In this document: positions 1-15,100 of the stretch, piece by piece
Layout: each line of letters opens with the position of its first letter
Position numbering within the stretch: the first letter of the stretch is position 1
Source of the DNA: Siniperca chuatsi
Taxonomy: Eukaryota; Chordata; Actinopteri; Centrarchiformes; Sinipercidae
DNA length: 64,000 nucleotides
Reading direction: 5' to 3'
NCBI RefSeq assembly: GCF_020085105.1
Contig: NC_058063.1
Coordinates: forward strand, 10,509,151-10,573,150
Notes under the pieces: model-generated
Databases searched by the model: none
Told to the model about the DNA's origin: nothing
The model's input: only the letters and a program-made list of their open reading frames with translations
Position numbers and translations under genes: made by a program

Positions 1-3000
1 CAAAATATCTGATGTCTCTGTTTTGACATTCCAGACTGGCTCTCAATTCCAGAGTGTTCTTACCCCCGACTTAGTTAACCATTGTGGCGTCTTTTTGCTC
101 TTTTGAAGGGAGCATTTAGAGAAAAAAACATATATCGTACCATTTTCAATTGTATATACTATAGATAAAACATTAGATAAGAACTCTTAGACACTTTTCA
201 ACTTGGTTCATGTTTACTTGCCAACTAGAATGAGACAACACAAGGATTGTATTGATGTCAAAACCGGACCATAAATTGATGGTTTGTCTACAGAAGCACA
301 CATTATTTACCATGAGTATAACGTTAGACATCGATATCTTTGTCATAAGATAAATGCTGCTTTCAGTGTATTTCATTTAACCCTATGTATGTATATTCCC
401 TGTAAAGTAAACCATCTATCAATATGTTTTTTTGTTTGTTTTTGAAGCACTGTGTAGGAGTTTACAGTAAGAGCAGTGCTTGAGGTTATTTATATGCTAT
501 TATGGTCATTGTATAAAAGATTGGCAGTTGTACAGCATTAAATGAAAGTTTGCTCTTTAGATTTGTTGTTTAGATTTGTTGATATAATTCACAGAAAGAG
601 CAGTGGGGTTTGGTTGTTGATACGAACACTGTAACTTTGTATTATACTCATCATTTTTGGGTTGTCTGCTAATACACTTCCTGCTGTTTCCCTCCTTGTC
701 GTCCTGCGGGCTCAAGTCTAGCTGCCCACACCAATTTAGCCTGATTGGTTCCTGCTGCCTGTGATTAAAGCATTGCTTGGCCCCAAATGTGAGCAAACAC
801 AAGGCATGCTGGGTAAAAGTATCACTCACTGACTTCCTCTTGCTCATTGGAAACTACTGGATCACTGAGAGAAGGCTCTGGACATTATGTTAGTAAGTTG
901 CAATATGACTTCTTTTTCACAATGACTTGGATATTGGATACAGGAAGAATCCATCAAACCAGCTACATACTTGAGAATTGGTTGATTTGTTTGTTTTTTT
1001 TTTGGTGAATACTTTGCAGCATTTTGACAGTTTATCATGTCATTTTTCGTTCAAAGTGTTCATCCAGTATGTCTCTATCTCTACTCTGTATTACTGGGAG
1101 TTGTAGTCACAAATGTAAAAATCTCCTCAGTGAGGCATGTTGCTCATCCATTCGTTTAGTAAAGAAAATGGCACAGTTGTATTCTTTTATATATGTTACT
1201 GGAGATGATGTGTATATTTCCATCAAAAAAAGCATCAAACTTGCCATTTTTTCCGTTGATTTGTGTTTGTGTGCCTTACTGTTTGTAAAATGTTGTTTTA
1301 TGTTTGGTTGACGTTTTTATTCTCAGATGATTATGAACTGATGAAAGGTGTCCCCAGGTATCCCAGTGGATGCAGAAACGTACTTTCTGAAAATAACAAA
1401 GCATTTCTACATTTCTTCTGTAAATAATGTCCAAAGCTCCAGGGTCAGCTATCTCTGACAAAAGTGAAAAAATAAACGATACACCTCAAACTTCCAAATT
1501 TGTGTGAAAAGGCTTAATACACATTAAAGGCTGTAGAATACTACATGTTTGCATATGGTTAACAAAACCACTGCAGTGTTTTATAATAATGCCATTGAGA
1601 AGAAAAACAATTCAGCAGATTTTTGGTAAATATCACTATTACTTTAAACATCTGGACTGTTTTATAGTACTGTAGTGGTCTATTCACATTATTGATTTTC
1701 AGCTAGTACATTGTAAAATTCACATTATTGGATCACTTTACTATGTGGTCTGAATGTTTTTATGTAAATAGCTATATTAAAACATTTGATTCTGTGATGA
1801 CCAGAGGGCCTCTCTGTCAGCTACGCCATGACACATAATGAACTTCAGATCAGAACAACTGAAGTTCTGTCTTTACAAGTGTTACAATACTGGTGCATGT
1901 TAAATTAGTTTGACATAAAATGCTTCATGATGACCTTTTATGGAGGAAATGTATTGTCCAACATAAGCAGATCATTTTGTGGATCAAAAAGCACTTTATT
2001 CTGAATCATTTCTGACTGAAGAAGAGTCATGTGGCGCCCCCTCTTGGTGGCAAGGAGATAACACACACTAGGACAATTCACCTGGTTTGGATTAGAGCTC
2101 ATGAAACAAAATTTATCTTTTTTGATGTGTGTGTAAATTGATTTTTAGTGTTCATTTTGGATAGTGTCCTTGTACTTAAATCTTAAATAATTTTTGTGTA
2201 AATGTAAATCGAAATCTTGGACACTGTGACAGAAGACGATCAATCAGCAGACTGAATGTGTAAAACCTGATTAGCGCTACCTTAGATACAGTACTTCTGG
2301 CTTGCAGTGAATTATGTCTAGGGATTTTACAATGAATATATTTTCTATGACAGCAGGTCAGAGGGTTTTCTGTGTTGAATATTCAGACAAACATCTTCAC
2401 GCTTAAAGATAACTTGTTTAATTTTTTGTCCGATCAATTTTCTGTACTGTACAACGCTAGGGGAAAAAAATCTGAGCAACAACAGTTATGTCAAGAATTT
2501 AATTCAGACAAAATTTGTTGAGAGTTTGGAATAAAATATACATGGCAACACCAAGTCCATGAATTTCCACAAGTCTACTCCAAAAAACCAACCGTCTATC
2601 TTTCCAGTTAAACTGAAGTCACTTCTTCCAACTTAAAATAGTAAGGTACTCAAATTACCTGAGGTAGGTTTGCATACAAACCAGATTGAAATCAGCCATA
2701 GACCTCTAGGACATTTTTTTTTAAACAACTATTATATCAACTTAAGGCAGATGGTAATATTTTGAAAACACAAGTTGTGTGTTTCATGTACAAAAAGACT
2801 TTTTGTAGGCCACACACACACACACACACACAGAATCATACAATATTTATCAAATGCATACATGAATTACACTGAAGCAATTACCTTTGTATAAAAACAA
2901 TCAATGCAATACAGTATAATGCTGTTACTGTGCTGAAACTCAAGACTGAAATGTTACATACCATCATTAAAGACAATTTTGCAGATTATAGTTATTGGTG

Positions 3001-3857
3001 TAACACGATTTTACTGAATTTAGGTTGAACCGAGAGCTTCTTTCACACTAAAAGTCAAAATCTGATGATCCAATAGTAACATCATTTTACAATTCCCCTG
3101 ACACTTTTGGTATGGATTTTGGCATCCTGACAGATGTAAACTGCTTTTTGTTTGTTCTGAAAGTCAGCTGGTGGTTGTTGGAAAGTATAATTATAAGTTT
3201 GTTGTGTGGTGGTTTTAGGGAATAGCTTCATATTTGGTCCCTAGACTTCTTCCCATTAGCGGTCCATTCCTCTTTCACATTACAAATTTTAAATAAGTCT
3301 CCCTTCAGCATCCCTTTTCAATTCCAATTCCAATTCTGACTACTACAATGCAGAAAAAAAGTGTCATTTTTCATCAGGACACATGGGTTGGTCCTCATTC
3401 TCTATGTAGAGCAACAGCTGTGTTCATTTCATTGTATCCTCAGAACACCAAAACAAAACGTTTTCTGCGTCACTGCACACTGAAGATCAAAAATCTGCTA
3501 TAAATGGTAAAAGAATGAGATCTTTTTTTGGTGTGGGCATGTGTGAATGGAATGCTTTGAATCACTCATGGTGTAATGACAGGAATCATTTTCAGTCCTG
3601 GCAGCAGAGGCTTTTATTTCTGCATTGTTTACACTAAATTATAAAGTACCTGTTACTGTGGATAAACTTTAAATGTTTATTTTAGTACATTTACCATTAG
3701 GACAGCAAAAGTGTGATAAAATGTAGAAACCTCTAGAAGTTGTTTAAATACTGGAAAATTTCTTTGAGCATTTATTATTTAAAAAAGAAACTAAGATTTT
3801 AAAATGAGTTACTGAGACTCCTTACATATTTAGTTTTCACGGGAGAAAGTCATGTAT
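1..3857. other. Noncoding flank; possible 3' UTR of a + strand neighbour
   Basis: No exon with a recognisable protein family or a convincing frame was found. A + strand AATAAA occurs at 1471-1476 and a minus-strand one at 2000-1995. In other vertebrates METTL14 lies tail-to-tail with SEC24D, so part of this stretch may be its long 3' UTR. No METTL14 coding sequence is visible, so this rests on synteny only. Confidence 0.3.
2811..2832. repeat. (CA)11 microsatellite
   Basis: An uninterrupted CA dinucleotide run in the noncoding flank downstream of sec24d. Confidence 0.95.
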
Positions 3858-4397
3858 AACAAAGACTGGCGAACTTTATTGAGTTTCAAAGTGAACATCT
3901 ACAGTATTGCCCACAAATAACCCCTTGTCTTGATACTGGAAATCTACAAAGTGAAATGCACAGTGGAGATATGTCTTGTATTGCTTTTGCCAATGGGCTT
4001 TATGCCTAAATGCATTCCAGCCTCAGGCACTGATGTCATTCCAGTCTCCACAGTCCATCACACACAAGCATCTGTGCGGGAAATGCTGGATGTGATTTCA
4101 TTTCAGTGACAAGCGATTATTTGAAGATCATACTGTGTGTAAACTAAAGGATGAATAAAACATATTGGAAAGGCAGCTTTGGACTCTCAAGGTTAAATCT
4201 CAGAAGGCTCTCCCTGGTTCCTCGTTTCTTCCTCTTTGTCTTTGTAAAACATAAAAATGTTTCTTTCTGTGGACCGTCCTTAAGATTCAAACGCAGCCAA
4301 CTGAGACTGACCCTGTGAGATTTGTGCATTTGTCCGTTAGATGCCGTGTTTCTCCCGGGCCGGTCGGTAAGGGGACACTGAGGCCAAGTGTTGGGGG
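3858..4397 (-). other. sec24d: sec24d 3' UTR with polyadenylation signal
   Basis: After the TAA, the first minus-strand AATAAA is at 3880-3875 (TTTATT on the + strand). Cleavage would then fall near 3860, giving a UTR of about 540 nt. Further AATAAA copies at about 3774, 3681 and 3618 could extend it. Confidence 0.55.
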
Positions 4398-6186
4398 TTA
4401 AGTGAGCAGCTGCCTGATCTCTCGGTGAACGTAGCAAAGGAAGTCCATGTAGGAGGCTCCACCGTGCAGGCCTTTATCCTCCACCAGGAACTGACGGAAC
4501 AGCATCTCTGGTTTGTCCTTATGTCTCACAATTTGGAGCTGGGGGGAAGTAAGCAAATGTGATCTGTTTGCTGTCCAAATGCAGGTTAGTAGGAGTTTTA
4601 CATTTACCAGTTGTGTCCCACGAGCACATTGATCTTCGTACTTCAAAATGTTGACATATAACTAATGGTTCCGATTTTACGTCATTCATATCTGTTTTGC
4701 TTCATCTGAAGGATTGGGATTGCATGGCCCTCTATAAATTTAGAGTAATACATTTTATTATTATTAACTAATTCGTACCCTGCAACTGACCCATGCTAAC
4801 TGCTCAATAGCACTGGGCCTGCAGTGCTTGGGGTTACTCAACAGCAATGAAATGTACCAACAAGAGCTGGTTCTCAAAAACTGTTATTTTTTTAACTCTT
4901 AAACATTTAGCCTATCCATTTACACAGTAATGCGGTCAATAATAAAAATCAAACATAGTAAATGATGCCGTTGTAGCTGTTGTGGAGGGACGTATTTACT
5001 TACTAGCTCCACTAGATGGAGGCAGAGATCATCATGGACACTAAAATGTAGTCTACCCTGAGTTACCTAAACCAAAACGTTTTCTCCAGTATTAATAAAT
5101 TTGGTTTCTCTAAGTTTAAAAATGTATTAGGAGAAAAGGCGTGTTTGTTTAAACAAAGGCTTTTAGGAGTATGTTGCTGCTCTGGATATCTTACCTTCAT
5201 TGAGTTCGGCCTCTTTTCAAGCAGGCCATCGATGATGGACCGGACCTTCTTTGACAATGGGTTGTCCAGTTCTGGCAGTGCGCACTGAAAAACACAATAA
5301 TGATGATGATAATGATAATAATAATAATAATGGTTAATAAGTCACTGGCACTAGTTCAACACGTATTATACTTAGAGGTATAAAAGAACATTGCTACATC
5401 ATGTTGTATTGATTAGAGGATGGGAAGCAAACATCCTTGACTTATATAGTTGAGATCACAATACAAAAAACCATCAAAAACAATGCTAAAAGAAGTTGCT
5501 ACTTTCTTTGAAAAACTAATACTGACTACTGTCAGCCTACTTTGACACATTCCTGCTCTACTTCCTACTCTTATGCACCAGTACCACATGTTGAAGTGTT
5601 GTTCGAGTTCTGCCTTGAAAATAAATCTTATTGTAAATCATCTTCAAACTTTGTGTGTTTAATTACAGTATTGTTGACTCAATCAGTTTAGCTCATTTTA
5701 CAGGTTAACCTTGCGGATCTACTATTTGGATGTATCAATATTGGATCAAATCATGGTCAGATGTAAGATTTTATTACGAATTCAACCTTTTTCTGAGTTA
5801 TGAAGTGTCTATTTCTGAAAAGTGAATTTGTAATTCCAAGGCATATTGCCTAACTAAACATCCAGACATTCTCTTACGATACTGTAATGCCTCCAGGCAC
5901 CACAGAGGTAAGAAAATGCCTCATCTAAAAACAGATAGTGTTTCATTTGGTTATGAATATGATGAGGTCAAAGTGCTATTAAATTAATTCTGACCATGTG
6001 TCCTTGCAGGTGGGCGAGGGAGGGCAGGTTAAAGATGTTCTGGATGAGGTCTGGTGGGCTCGCTTGGCCCAGCCACAGAAACATGGAGTGGCCGTTCTCC
6101 AGCAGGAACACACCAGAGTCTGTCAGACGCTCCTCCGAACAGCGCACTGGAGCGGGCAGAGCCTCACTGTTAACGTCCATGTTGTG
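4398..6186 (-). CDS. sec24d: sec24d gelsolin-like and C-terminal exons
   Basis: The last three exons encode residues 895-1034. The gelsolin-like repeat is visible as [16 protein letters not shown]. The C terminus has the family-typical block [13 protein letters not shown] followed by a short helix ending REIRQLLT. The donor after exon 6186-5995 is ATG/GTCAGA, a weaker match than the others, but the joined frame (HLQGHM then [10 protein letters not shown]) is what the family predicts. Confidence 0.9.
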
Positions 6187-9100
6187 CTGAAAGAAAGAAC
6201 ATTTATTAGATTACAACATTGTCTGACATTTCCCACTGAAATGGGAGAGTTCACAAAGCACTTGCAGTCCTGAAGACGATTCTTCAGGAAATTTCCACCC
6301 ACAAGGTAAATACACACATTCCCTTCTATATGCGAAATGATCTAAATATTAGTTAGTCAAGATTCGTCCTGATTTTGACTTACAAAATGTCTCAAAGATT
6401 AAAAATCCCTCTTGATGTACAAACGTCACTGATGTGGATTTAAAGAGAGGACTCAGTAGGAGATAAATGCATATGAGTGGATTCATCTCAACAGAGTAAT
6501 TGAAAAAAGTATGAAAAGATACTGAGTGTCCCAAAGAAGTTACTGTACACTCAGTGTGTGTGAGTTCATCCCCTACCAGTGGGGTGAGGCGTGGGTAGAG
6601 CAGCAGCTGTGAGTCCTCCACCCCCATGGCCATGACCGACAGCCTTTGATGGGCTCTGTCGTCTGTTGAGAGCTCTGTGCTGCCAACCAAGGGAGCAGTT
6701 TTCATCAGACTGTTCATGTAGACTGGAAACACCTTCATGGCGTCAGGCAGGATCAGCTACATATGGATACAGGCATAAAAACATTAGACACATACAATCG
6801 ATGTATAATAAAATCTTTAGTTACAGACACTCAATCCATAATCCAAAATGTGTTGTATCACATATGCACATCAGGGAGCTCTTTGCATCCTCAAGTCAAA
6901 GCCTAAATTCAACAAATGTCATTGCAGGTGCTGTCCTGCACTGACCTGACTGGCAGCGGAGGGGCTGGCACAGTTCTTCCTGTAGCAGGCCAGCATGTGG
7001 GCTGTCTGGTTGACCAGGATCTCCCTCACATTCTTTAGAGGCTGGTTCAACATGGCACGGTAAGCTGAGCGGGCATGAAAAAAGGCCGGTTAAAAGACAG
7101 GAGAGGGGGAGGAGAGGGACGCAGAGGCCTAACTGACAGCTAAGGAGTTAGTAAGTAAGGGGAGTAAAACACAAAAAGATGGGAAAAAAAATTCAGGCAG
7201 GAGAAGAAAGAGCGCACAAGGGAACTGAGGAGTAGCAGGACCAATGAAAGGAGGCAACTGAAGGTCAGTAATACAGCTGTACTCGAGGCTCGCTGTGTGC
7301 AGATTACAGAAAGGCTCAGTGTCATCTGTACTTTATGTGAAACATGTGGTCCTTATTGCTTACTCATTCTTCTTTTACTCATAAATCTGCAAGCATGAGT
7401 AGATTATCAAGTGATGCATGAGGTAAATTCAACAAAGGTCAGGATGATACTGCAGTAGATCAGCAGGCTACGTCTGCGCTACATTACACCCACAGAGCAG
7501 ACTGTATGGGATTCAACTAATGGACTGTTTAAGAATCAGAATAAAACACTTTCTTCCTGTATTACTATCCTGTTTCACTATCAAGGTACGTGCACAGCAA
7601 AGGATGTTTCAATATCGTATGTGTGGCTGTGGAGTATGCAAACTTTTAATTAAAGATAAAAATTAAACCATAAGTGTGGAAGAGACTGAATTTTAGTACC
7701 GATAAATGTGAAAGGACAGTCACCTGATTTGGCAAAGAAGTTGATGAGTGAATCAGTCTCGCAGCTCTTGTACAGCTCTGACAACTGCGAGCTGCAGTTC
7801 AGATTGAGGTTGTGGATGCGGAGACGTCGCTGCCCGTTGATGGTGGTGTAGAGCAAGGCACACTGGGAAATGGGGTGCCAACAAAAGTTAGAACCAGACC
7901 TGAGGGATTTGACTCCTGATAAAACCGAGAGCAACTGCAAATATGGCACATTTTTAAAAGGCGCATACCTGCATGAGTGCCCCGGTCTCCTCGCTGAGCA
8001 TGTCGTCATGCTTGAATTCTACAGTCACAGCCTTGTCGCAATCCACAGCTGCCATCTCTACATCTGTGGTGTTGTTCATATGGATGGCACCAAAGAAGTC
8101 TGTGGCTCTGAAGCCTGAGGGCAGACGCACACAAAAATGTTAATTACTGAGAGGTTATCTCCTTGTAGCACCTGGGTTAATTACAAACTAAATGCTAAAG
8201 TCTCATTCTATTCCTTACCTGTACTGGTACGAACACGCATGATGGCATCAAATCCGATGCTCTTCTCCACGTCTTTCCTCAGGTCTCTCAGGAAATGCTC
8301 CCCGTCTGTCTCCACCTGACAACATCCGAGTACATTTGAGTCAGCAGCAAATAGAGTATGTGCATAAGCTTCAACCAGCAGATGGCAGTGTTGTCACAAT
8401 TTGGTCCCGTACCAACTACAAGCAGACTACATGTACCTTAACACAGGTAATGTAGTCTAATACCAAGAGAGATGATTGACTGGAATGTCAGTTAGGGCAG
8501 AAGTAAAAAATAAATAAACACTAAATGAGATGATTTAGTTTTTATGGAGTGATAAAATGCTGTAGCTCTTAATGACAGATACTGTTATGTGATTAATGCC
8601 TACAATGTACTTAATGTTATTTAAAACGTATTTCAGTGTAGGTTTAGGCCATGTGTGGTAAACTACATTGTACTGCCTTAGTATGTGGTGTGTTTGTATA
8701 GTTTGGAGCAATTTCCCATGCTTGTTCCACCAGTCCTATGGGACAGGTCTATAATAGACTGTGGGTACTGCGCTGAAGTCATTTTGTGGCTACAACTAGC
8801 TTTTATTAGGCTGCACATGCCTTTGCCCATGTGGTAAATTATGACTTCTCAGTGTAATGACAAGAAATAAAAATTGAAAACTGTTCACATCCTTTACGTG
8901 CTACTGTAAACAGGTATGCCTGCCGAATGTTGTACCTGGAAGTTGTTGTACTTGTAGACGGAGCCTCCGGTGTGCGAGGGCACATCAGCCATGGTTGCCA
9001 AGTCCACGTACTGGCTGGGGAAGAGGAAGAGATCCACACAGCAGCCCTGTGCCACACAGTCCTTAGACAGCTGCTCATACACTCCTTTCTGAGGCTGGAA

Positions 9101-12100
9101 CAGGGTCTGAGGAAAAAACAGAATTGAATTAGGGTAAGTCAGCTGTCCCCTGTAGTAGCTTAAAGATAGCACCCACTACACCCTTCTCCATTCATGCAGA
9201 TGAGTACAAGTTTCAATTATTTCAAAATCAAGTTCAAAACTTAAGTTTATTGTAATGGAAGGTATTTATAAAATTTGGTATGACACCTCTTTATAGAAAA
9301 AAAGATTTGCAGTTTTGAAAATGTTATAGAAATTTCTAATTCCTATGCTTACTGCAAGTAAATTGAGCCCTGGCCTGCACTGAGCTTTTACTCAATCTAC
9401 AACTGCCAGCAGTCTGTATTTGGAGAACAAGCTGTACAACACAAGTTTAATTGAATCCTTTATTTACACAGATAGATACAATGCTGCTCCCTTCTGTTTG
9501 TTAAGGACGACCATCCCACCTTTTTGTATAAGATGGAATGGTGAGTGAGAAATGACCTGCGATGAAGTGCAGCGAACTGTTTAGACACACGGAGTCAAGA
9601 AGCTTTAGTCTACATCCAACTTCACTCACCACTAAAAGCTACTCACTTTCTCTTTCTCGGTGTTGACCAGCTTCTTGTCATCCCTGTTCTTCAGTTTGCC
9701 AGGAGCTTCGGCAGTGGGCATGGAGGACTGGAAGATGAAGAGCTTTCCGCTACATTCTGCTGCCTGAAGGGGAGAGGATGATGACAGGAGAGAGGAAAGG
9801 TCTCAAAAAGATGATTGTGTTGTTGTGATGTGTTGTTTATAGCTTTACAATGAAATCGTGAGGTCACAAGGTGCAAAATTCCACTCCTGCAGAGGATCCA
9901 ATTCTCCTCATAATAATAAACTTTATTTACAGAGTACTCCCCTCTGTCGCAAAATAAACTGATAAAGAAAAGATGTAAGCAATGCCCAAACTAAAAATCT
10001 GAACATGGACAGGCATGAACAAATAAATAAGCCTCGGGCTCTTTGTTGTTGTGTAATGTCACAACTGCTTCCAATTAAAAGCTGTGTGTGAACTTTTCCT
10101 TTACTGTGCTCCAAAAGACTGACCTCATATCACTGGTAAACACAAACATATCAGAAGGAGGGAAAAAAAAAAACCCATTTTGCTGAGTTGGTAGGTTGAA
10201 TGAGTTCAGGCGTCAATGCTAAAGTTGGGGTGAGCAATACATGTGAAATATTTTGACAAATTGAAACAATCTTGTGTGGCTGGGTGCAATTTTTCTTTCG
10301 TTCCAATTTAAATTGGTTGCCCTTTTTATACAAACACCGTTGTGTGTTTTGGCTGCACTACATTTTATTGAAAACACACATGCATATAGTGACTAAAAAT
10401 GATAAAACATTAAAAGAGACCAGGGTGTTAGATTGAGAAACACTGCTGCTAATCAAATGTGGCTTGTTGTGCTAATGACGGAGGACAGTCTACATCCAAA
10501 CCTATAGCAGCCACACATGCTGCAGGGAGGCTGCATAGTCTCCCACTTCACGTTGACAGATGTCACACTGTGGCTAACCTTGAATGCCTCCACGCCGGCC
10601 TGGATGACGGGGGCAAAGACCGTTTCACTCTCGTTGGTGTCTGCAAACATATCAGGGATCTGATCCAGGAGGCTAGAGAGAAGAGGGACAGGATTATGGC
10701 TTGGTCGTTATATCTCACAGCCAGCTGACTTGCAGTAGACTCATCTACTGTATTTTGATTTACTTTAGAAGAACAAAGACATGTCACATTGTTCTCACTG
10801 CCTTGTTGAATGCAACATGACAATGTCATGTTAAAATGTACATTTAGTCACATCATTGCACAACACTGATTCAGTATTTTGTCTCTCACGCATTGTTTGT
10901 TTACTTCAAAAAGATTGTTGTTAACCTCCATAACAAATTCAACAGTTTCCCGTCCAGTGATATAAAAATAAACTAACATTTATTTTGTTTAGCTGGATTA
11001 AACTCAGAATTCCTGGGGACAACATGCCTAGTTCTCTCTTCCCTCTACTGCATGGGGCATCCAAGATAAACAGTTCTTCCACAAATTAATGAAAAGTTAT
11101 ATCTTACTTGGAGATAACGGCCCTCGAGTCCTGATAGTTGACGAGGAAGCCATCGAGCAGCGGGACAAACATCTCTGCTGTGTCTGAAACCACCATCATC
11201 TGGGGCTGGGCCAAGGCGCTCTTCACGTTGTAGAAGTGGAGAACCTTGTTGTAGGTGACAAAGCCGACCTTAATTGCCGAGCTCTCCATACCGTCCTCTC
11301 TGGTGAGGGAGAACAAGCATCAGTGAATTCCAGGATGTCTCTAGTAAGTCCGTTGAAATGCTATCTACAATGGCTGCATGTGTGCAGTGTATAAATTCAA
11401 TTTTGTCCAAGATGTCAGAGCTGTGTTCGTGCTTGCTGTCATGTTTACAAGAATCCACTGTCGTCCTGCAGTCATTGCCAAGATCTTACTGCATGACTGC
11501 TTTCAGGACCTCTTTTATATTTCTACTACCACCATAACACCCCTGTTCTATGATAATAATAAAGCATAGAAGCAGTTACTTAAATTGGCACTCTCCTAGA
11601 GCAAACGATAACACAACAGAAAATGGCCAACCCTTTCAAGCACTATTCCAAATAAAAGGGCCTTTTCCCAACCATGTCAAAATGGCAAGTATAAACATTC
11701 ACCAAGGAGTGGAATAACATCCCAGATGGACTTGTTTATTAATGTTTAAGATAATGTCCTAAGTGGTGATCCAACGAGAGAGGAAGGAAAGCTGCTACAG
11801 GTTTAAAAAAGCCAAGCACATGTTAGTTGGTGAAGAAAACAACTAAACCCATGTACTTGTGAGTCATGCCTGCTATTTTTTTCTCTTTGTCTTTTTCTCA
11901 GTATTACAGTCAACTTGCTTCTAGATTTACACTGTTAGAAGAAGGGGCAATGCTTTATTTTACATTTTCCATGGAAAAGTATTAAGAAATTACTGACCTG
12001 TAAAATAAATTGTTACTAAAAAAAATGTATTTTGACTGTAGAAAGAAATAAAGACATGAAAACCCCTGACATTTACCAGAACACTCTGAACTGGGGTGTG

Positions 12101-15100
12101 GAACTGGTAGCTAGGTTGAACCAAAACCATACATCAAAACCTTTCACCATCATAGTAATTTAAAAGCATTCTTTACTGACACTGCCAACTGCAGTTTGTA
12201 GGTCTCTCTTCTTAAATCATACAGACACACTAAGAAACATGTAATGTGGCTTGAAACTATTAATGCAAAAACCTTTGAAGTAAATATGCCACTGGTCAAC
12301 CATGAGCCCACAGCTCCTCTACGAACATTAGTCACAGGTGCTGTTGTGAATAACAGATTCAGAAGGGATGAGTTGATTTTGTTCTCTCATACCAGACAGT
12401 GATTAAAAAATACCAGCGATGATTAAAAAAAAAAAAAGCCTATGTCTACATCTGCATTTACTTAAACCGGATTCTAGCTTTATCTTGAGTGAATTAAACA
12501 TGCATTTGGAAAATACTGCAGAATTACATGAACCATATAAAAATGCAGGGTGTCCAAATGCTTTAATTTAGAGCCTGTAAAAACAAAAGTAAAGATACAA
12601 ACACAGCTGAAGAGGGGTCTTAACTGGAGTACGCTTCTACTAAGTGTTTTAAGGATGATGTCATGGCAGCAGACAAATATGGATATATTATACTGCTGGC
12701 ACTAATGAAGTGGTTATTTTAGGAGTAAGCAGGTGAAGTACATCATCCTCTCCTCCATGATAGATCAAAAACTCACTTCCGGGGGAAATGCTTACCACAA
12801 AAGAGTTGTCTGTACGATAAAGCTTTTTGTTTTGTTTTTGTTTTGGATCCCTTTCAGAGATGAGAGCCTGCACTATGATATTTTCCATTTTTGGCAGCCT
12901 CGGCGCACTCCCTAACAGATACCCACCATCTGCAAAACTTCATGCAAGAGTATTCAGCTGATGAGAACAAATAGTTGGCTTAATGTTTAAGACTTGAGGG
13001 AAGTCCTTATTTGGCAAGGCATATTGTGTTGGATGTGAACTGTATTAACAGCATTTAGTTTTACATTGTAAACAGATTCTGGGAATGTGTTGAGCATATG
13101 GTCTATGTTTGTGGAAAAGTGGTGATGGTGGAAGTTCTGCAATCCACCCTGAATTTCTATTAGTGGACAGCAGTCTATTACACTGTCCTCTACGAGTCGG
13201 TATAGAAGATGCATAGCACTAGGGCTGCACAATATGGTAAAATAATCATATTGCAATTATTTTGACAGATATATACGATTGCAATATGATTCACGATTAG
13301 AGGGAATGATAATTTTTGCATCCTAATTTTCATTTCATACAAATCATGATGATGTGACATTTGTTGTGGTCTCTACCAAACAAACATATTTTCTTACATC
13401 TGGAGAACAACATTTATGAGCCAGGGCATCTCTGCAGCACTACAGTACTTCATTATAAGGCTGTTTTGTCACACATTTTACATTCATCAAAAATTGCAGC
13501 TTCTGCAATTAGCCATATTGCACTTAGCCATATTGCAATTTCGATAATAATTTGATTAATTATGCAACCCTACATAGCACCTAATGTAGATGATGCAGAT
13601 GATACACATTATATTCCTACCTGTACTGTGTGTGTTTGTGTTTTTCTGATTTATTGTGTGTACCTGGGCAGATTCTCCAGTAGAGTCCTCAGCTCATCAC
13701 ATATCAGTTTGACCAGTCCACTTTTAATGTTGTTGTAGGACACGTCAATCATAAAGATGTAGGCAGGAGGATTCGCAGGCTTGTTGTTCTGTGTGAGAAG
13801 AAGGCAGCAGGTGTAAAGAATTTGTTGCTATTTTAAAAACTTTCCAGGGTAACATGGCTTGACAGGTGTGCAGCATAAAATACCTAATTTAAAAAGGAAA
13901 TGAGAAAAAATGTTCCTTGTGCAAACTTAAACTCTTGAATAAAGTGGTCATGAGCAAACAAATGATTGATTATCTCACTCCTGGATCCTCTAAATTAAGG
14001 CTTTAATCATAGCATATCACGGGGTTGTAATTGTCAGTAAGACATTGTTCTGTTTCCACAGTGTAAAACCCATGACAAGACACTCAACTTGCAGGCTTTT
14101 GTCTAATAGCTGGCTGCACAGGCTGTTTATAAGTCTTAATAAACAGAGCAAAAATAGGCCCTCTAATGTTGTTCTCAACAGCCACAGCCTCCATGGGGAC
14201 ATGCAGCTGGTTGGCATCGCTTGCAAAAGAACTGAGCCGAACTCTTTCTGTTCCGGCATTCAGTTTTGATATAATCAGCTTGTGATGAATAATAGAGGGT
14301 GCCAAAAGGGCCTTCAGAAAAAACAGTAATGCAATCCTGTAGATGCAGACATCAGTGAGAACCATCTATTTCAAGTGACAAATCTTTTATGACACTTTCG
14401 GTGTTAAATCTGTTTTTTTTTTTTAACTCTACTTTACACCAGCAAAGAATCCACTCTGCATAATGTGTATTGAATAGTAGTCAACAGATGTTTAGTAGTT
14501 GTTCTGCACCTTGCAGTATTCCAGGGTGGCTACAAACTCGTAGGACCCCAGGGACAGCTCAGGCCTCTCATAGAAGTCCACCCTCCGGCCCACATGGTCA
14601 AGATGTTGGAAATAGAAGACTGGCACTAGGGTAAGACAAAGAAATTAAATTGAATATAGAAATCTGCACAGTATATCCATAGTTTAATGTTGACCTGTAT
14701 TCTTGTTCTTTAAATTAAATAACTTTCCTTTATGATTTCAAAAGTCAGCGTGATGTATCTTTTTCTGGCTGCTTAACATGTTCAGGATGACGTAGCTTTT
14801 TTTTTTTTTGCATTGGACTGTACCTTCATTGACACAGTTGCAGAAACCACACTGGTAGCGACGACCTCCATCGATAAACTGCATGTAGGGACACATGTAG
14901 GCCTTGCATCGATTGCAGCGGATTGGGCCTGTTTCACCATGGTTCACAACATATAGAGGAGTCTACACAGGGACAGACACAAAAAGGCACTTTGGTCAAG
15001 TTTTCAACAGCTGTTCCAAATTAAAAAAGCCCCTTGTATTAAAAAAAAACAACTCAAATAACTGTTTCTTAAAAGGAAATTGATGACTGTAACAGCTTTA

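Noticed and set aside
1024-1311. 95-codon frame in the left flank
   Set aside because: AT-rich, Cys/Ser-heavy product with no family features or splice context; consistent with chance.
1934-1943. CArG box CCTTTTATGG
   Set aside because: Perfect consensus but far from any muscle-gene start; about a dozen such matches are expected by chance in this length.
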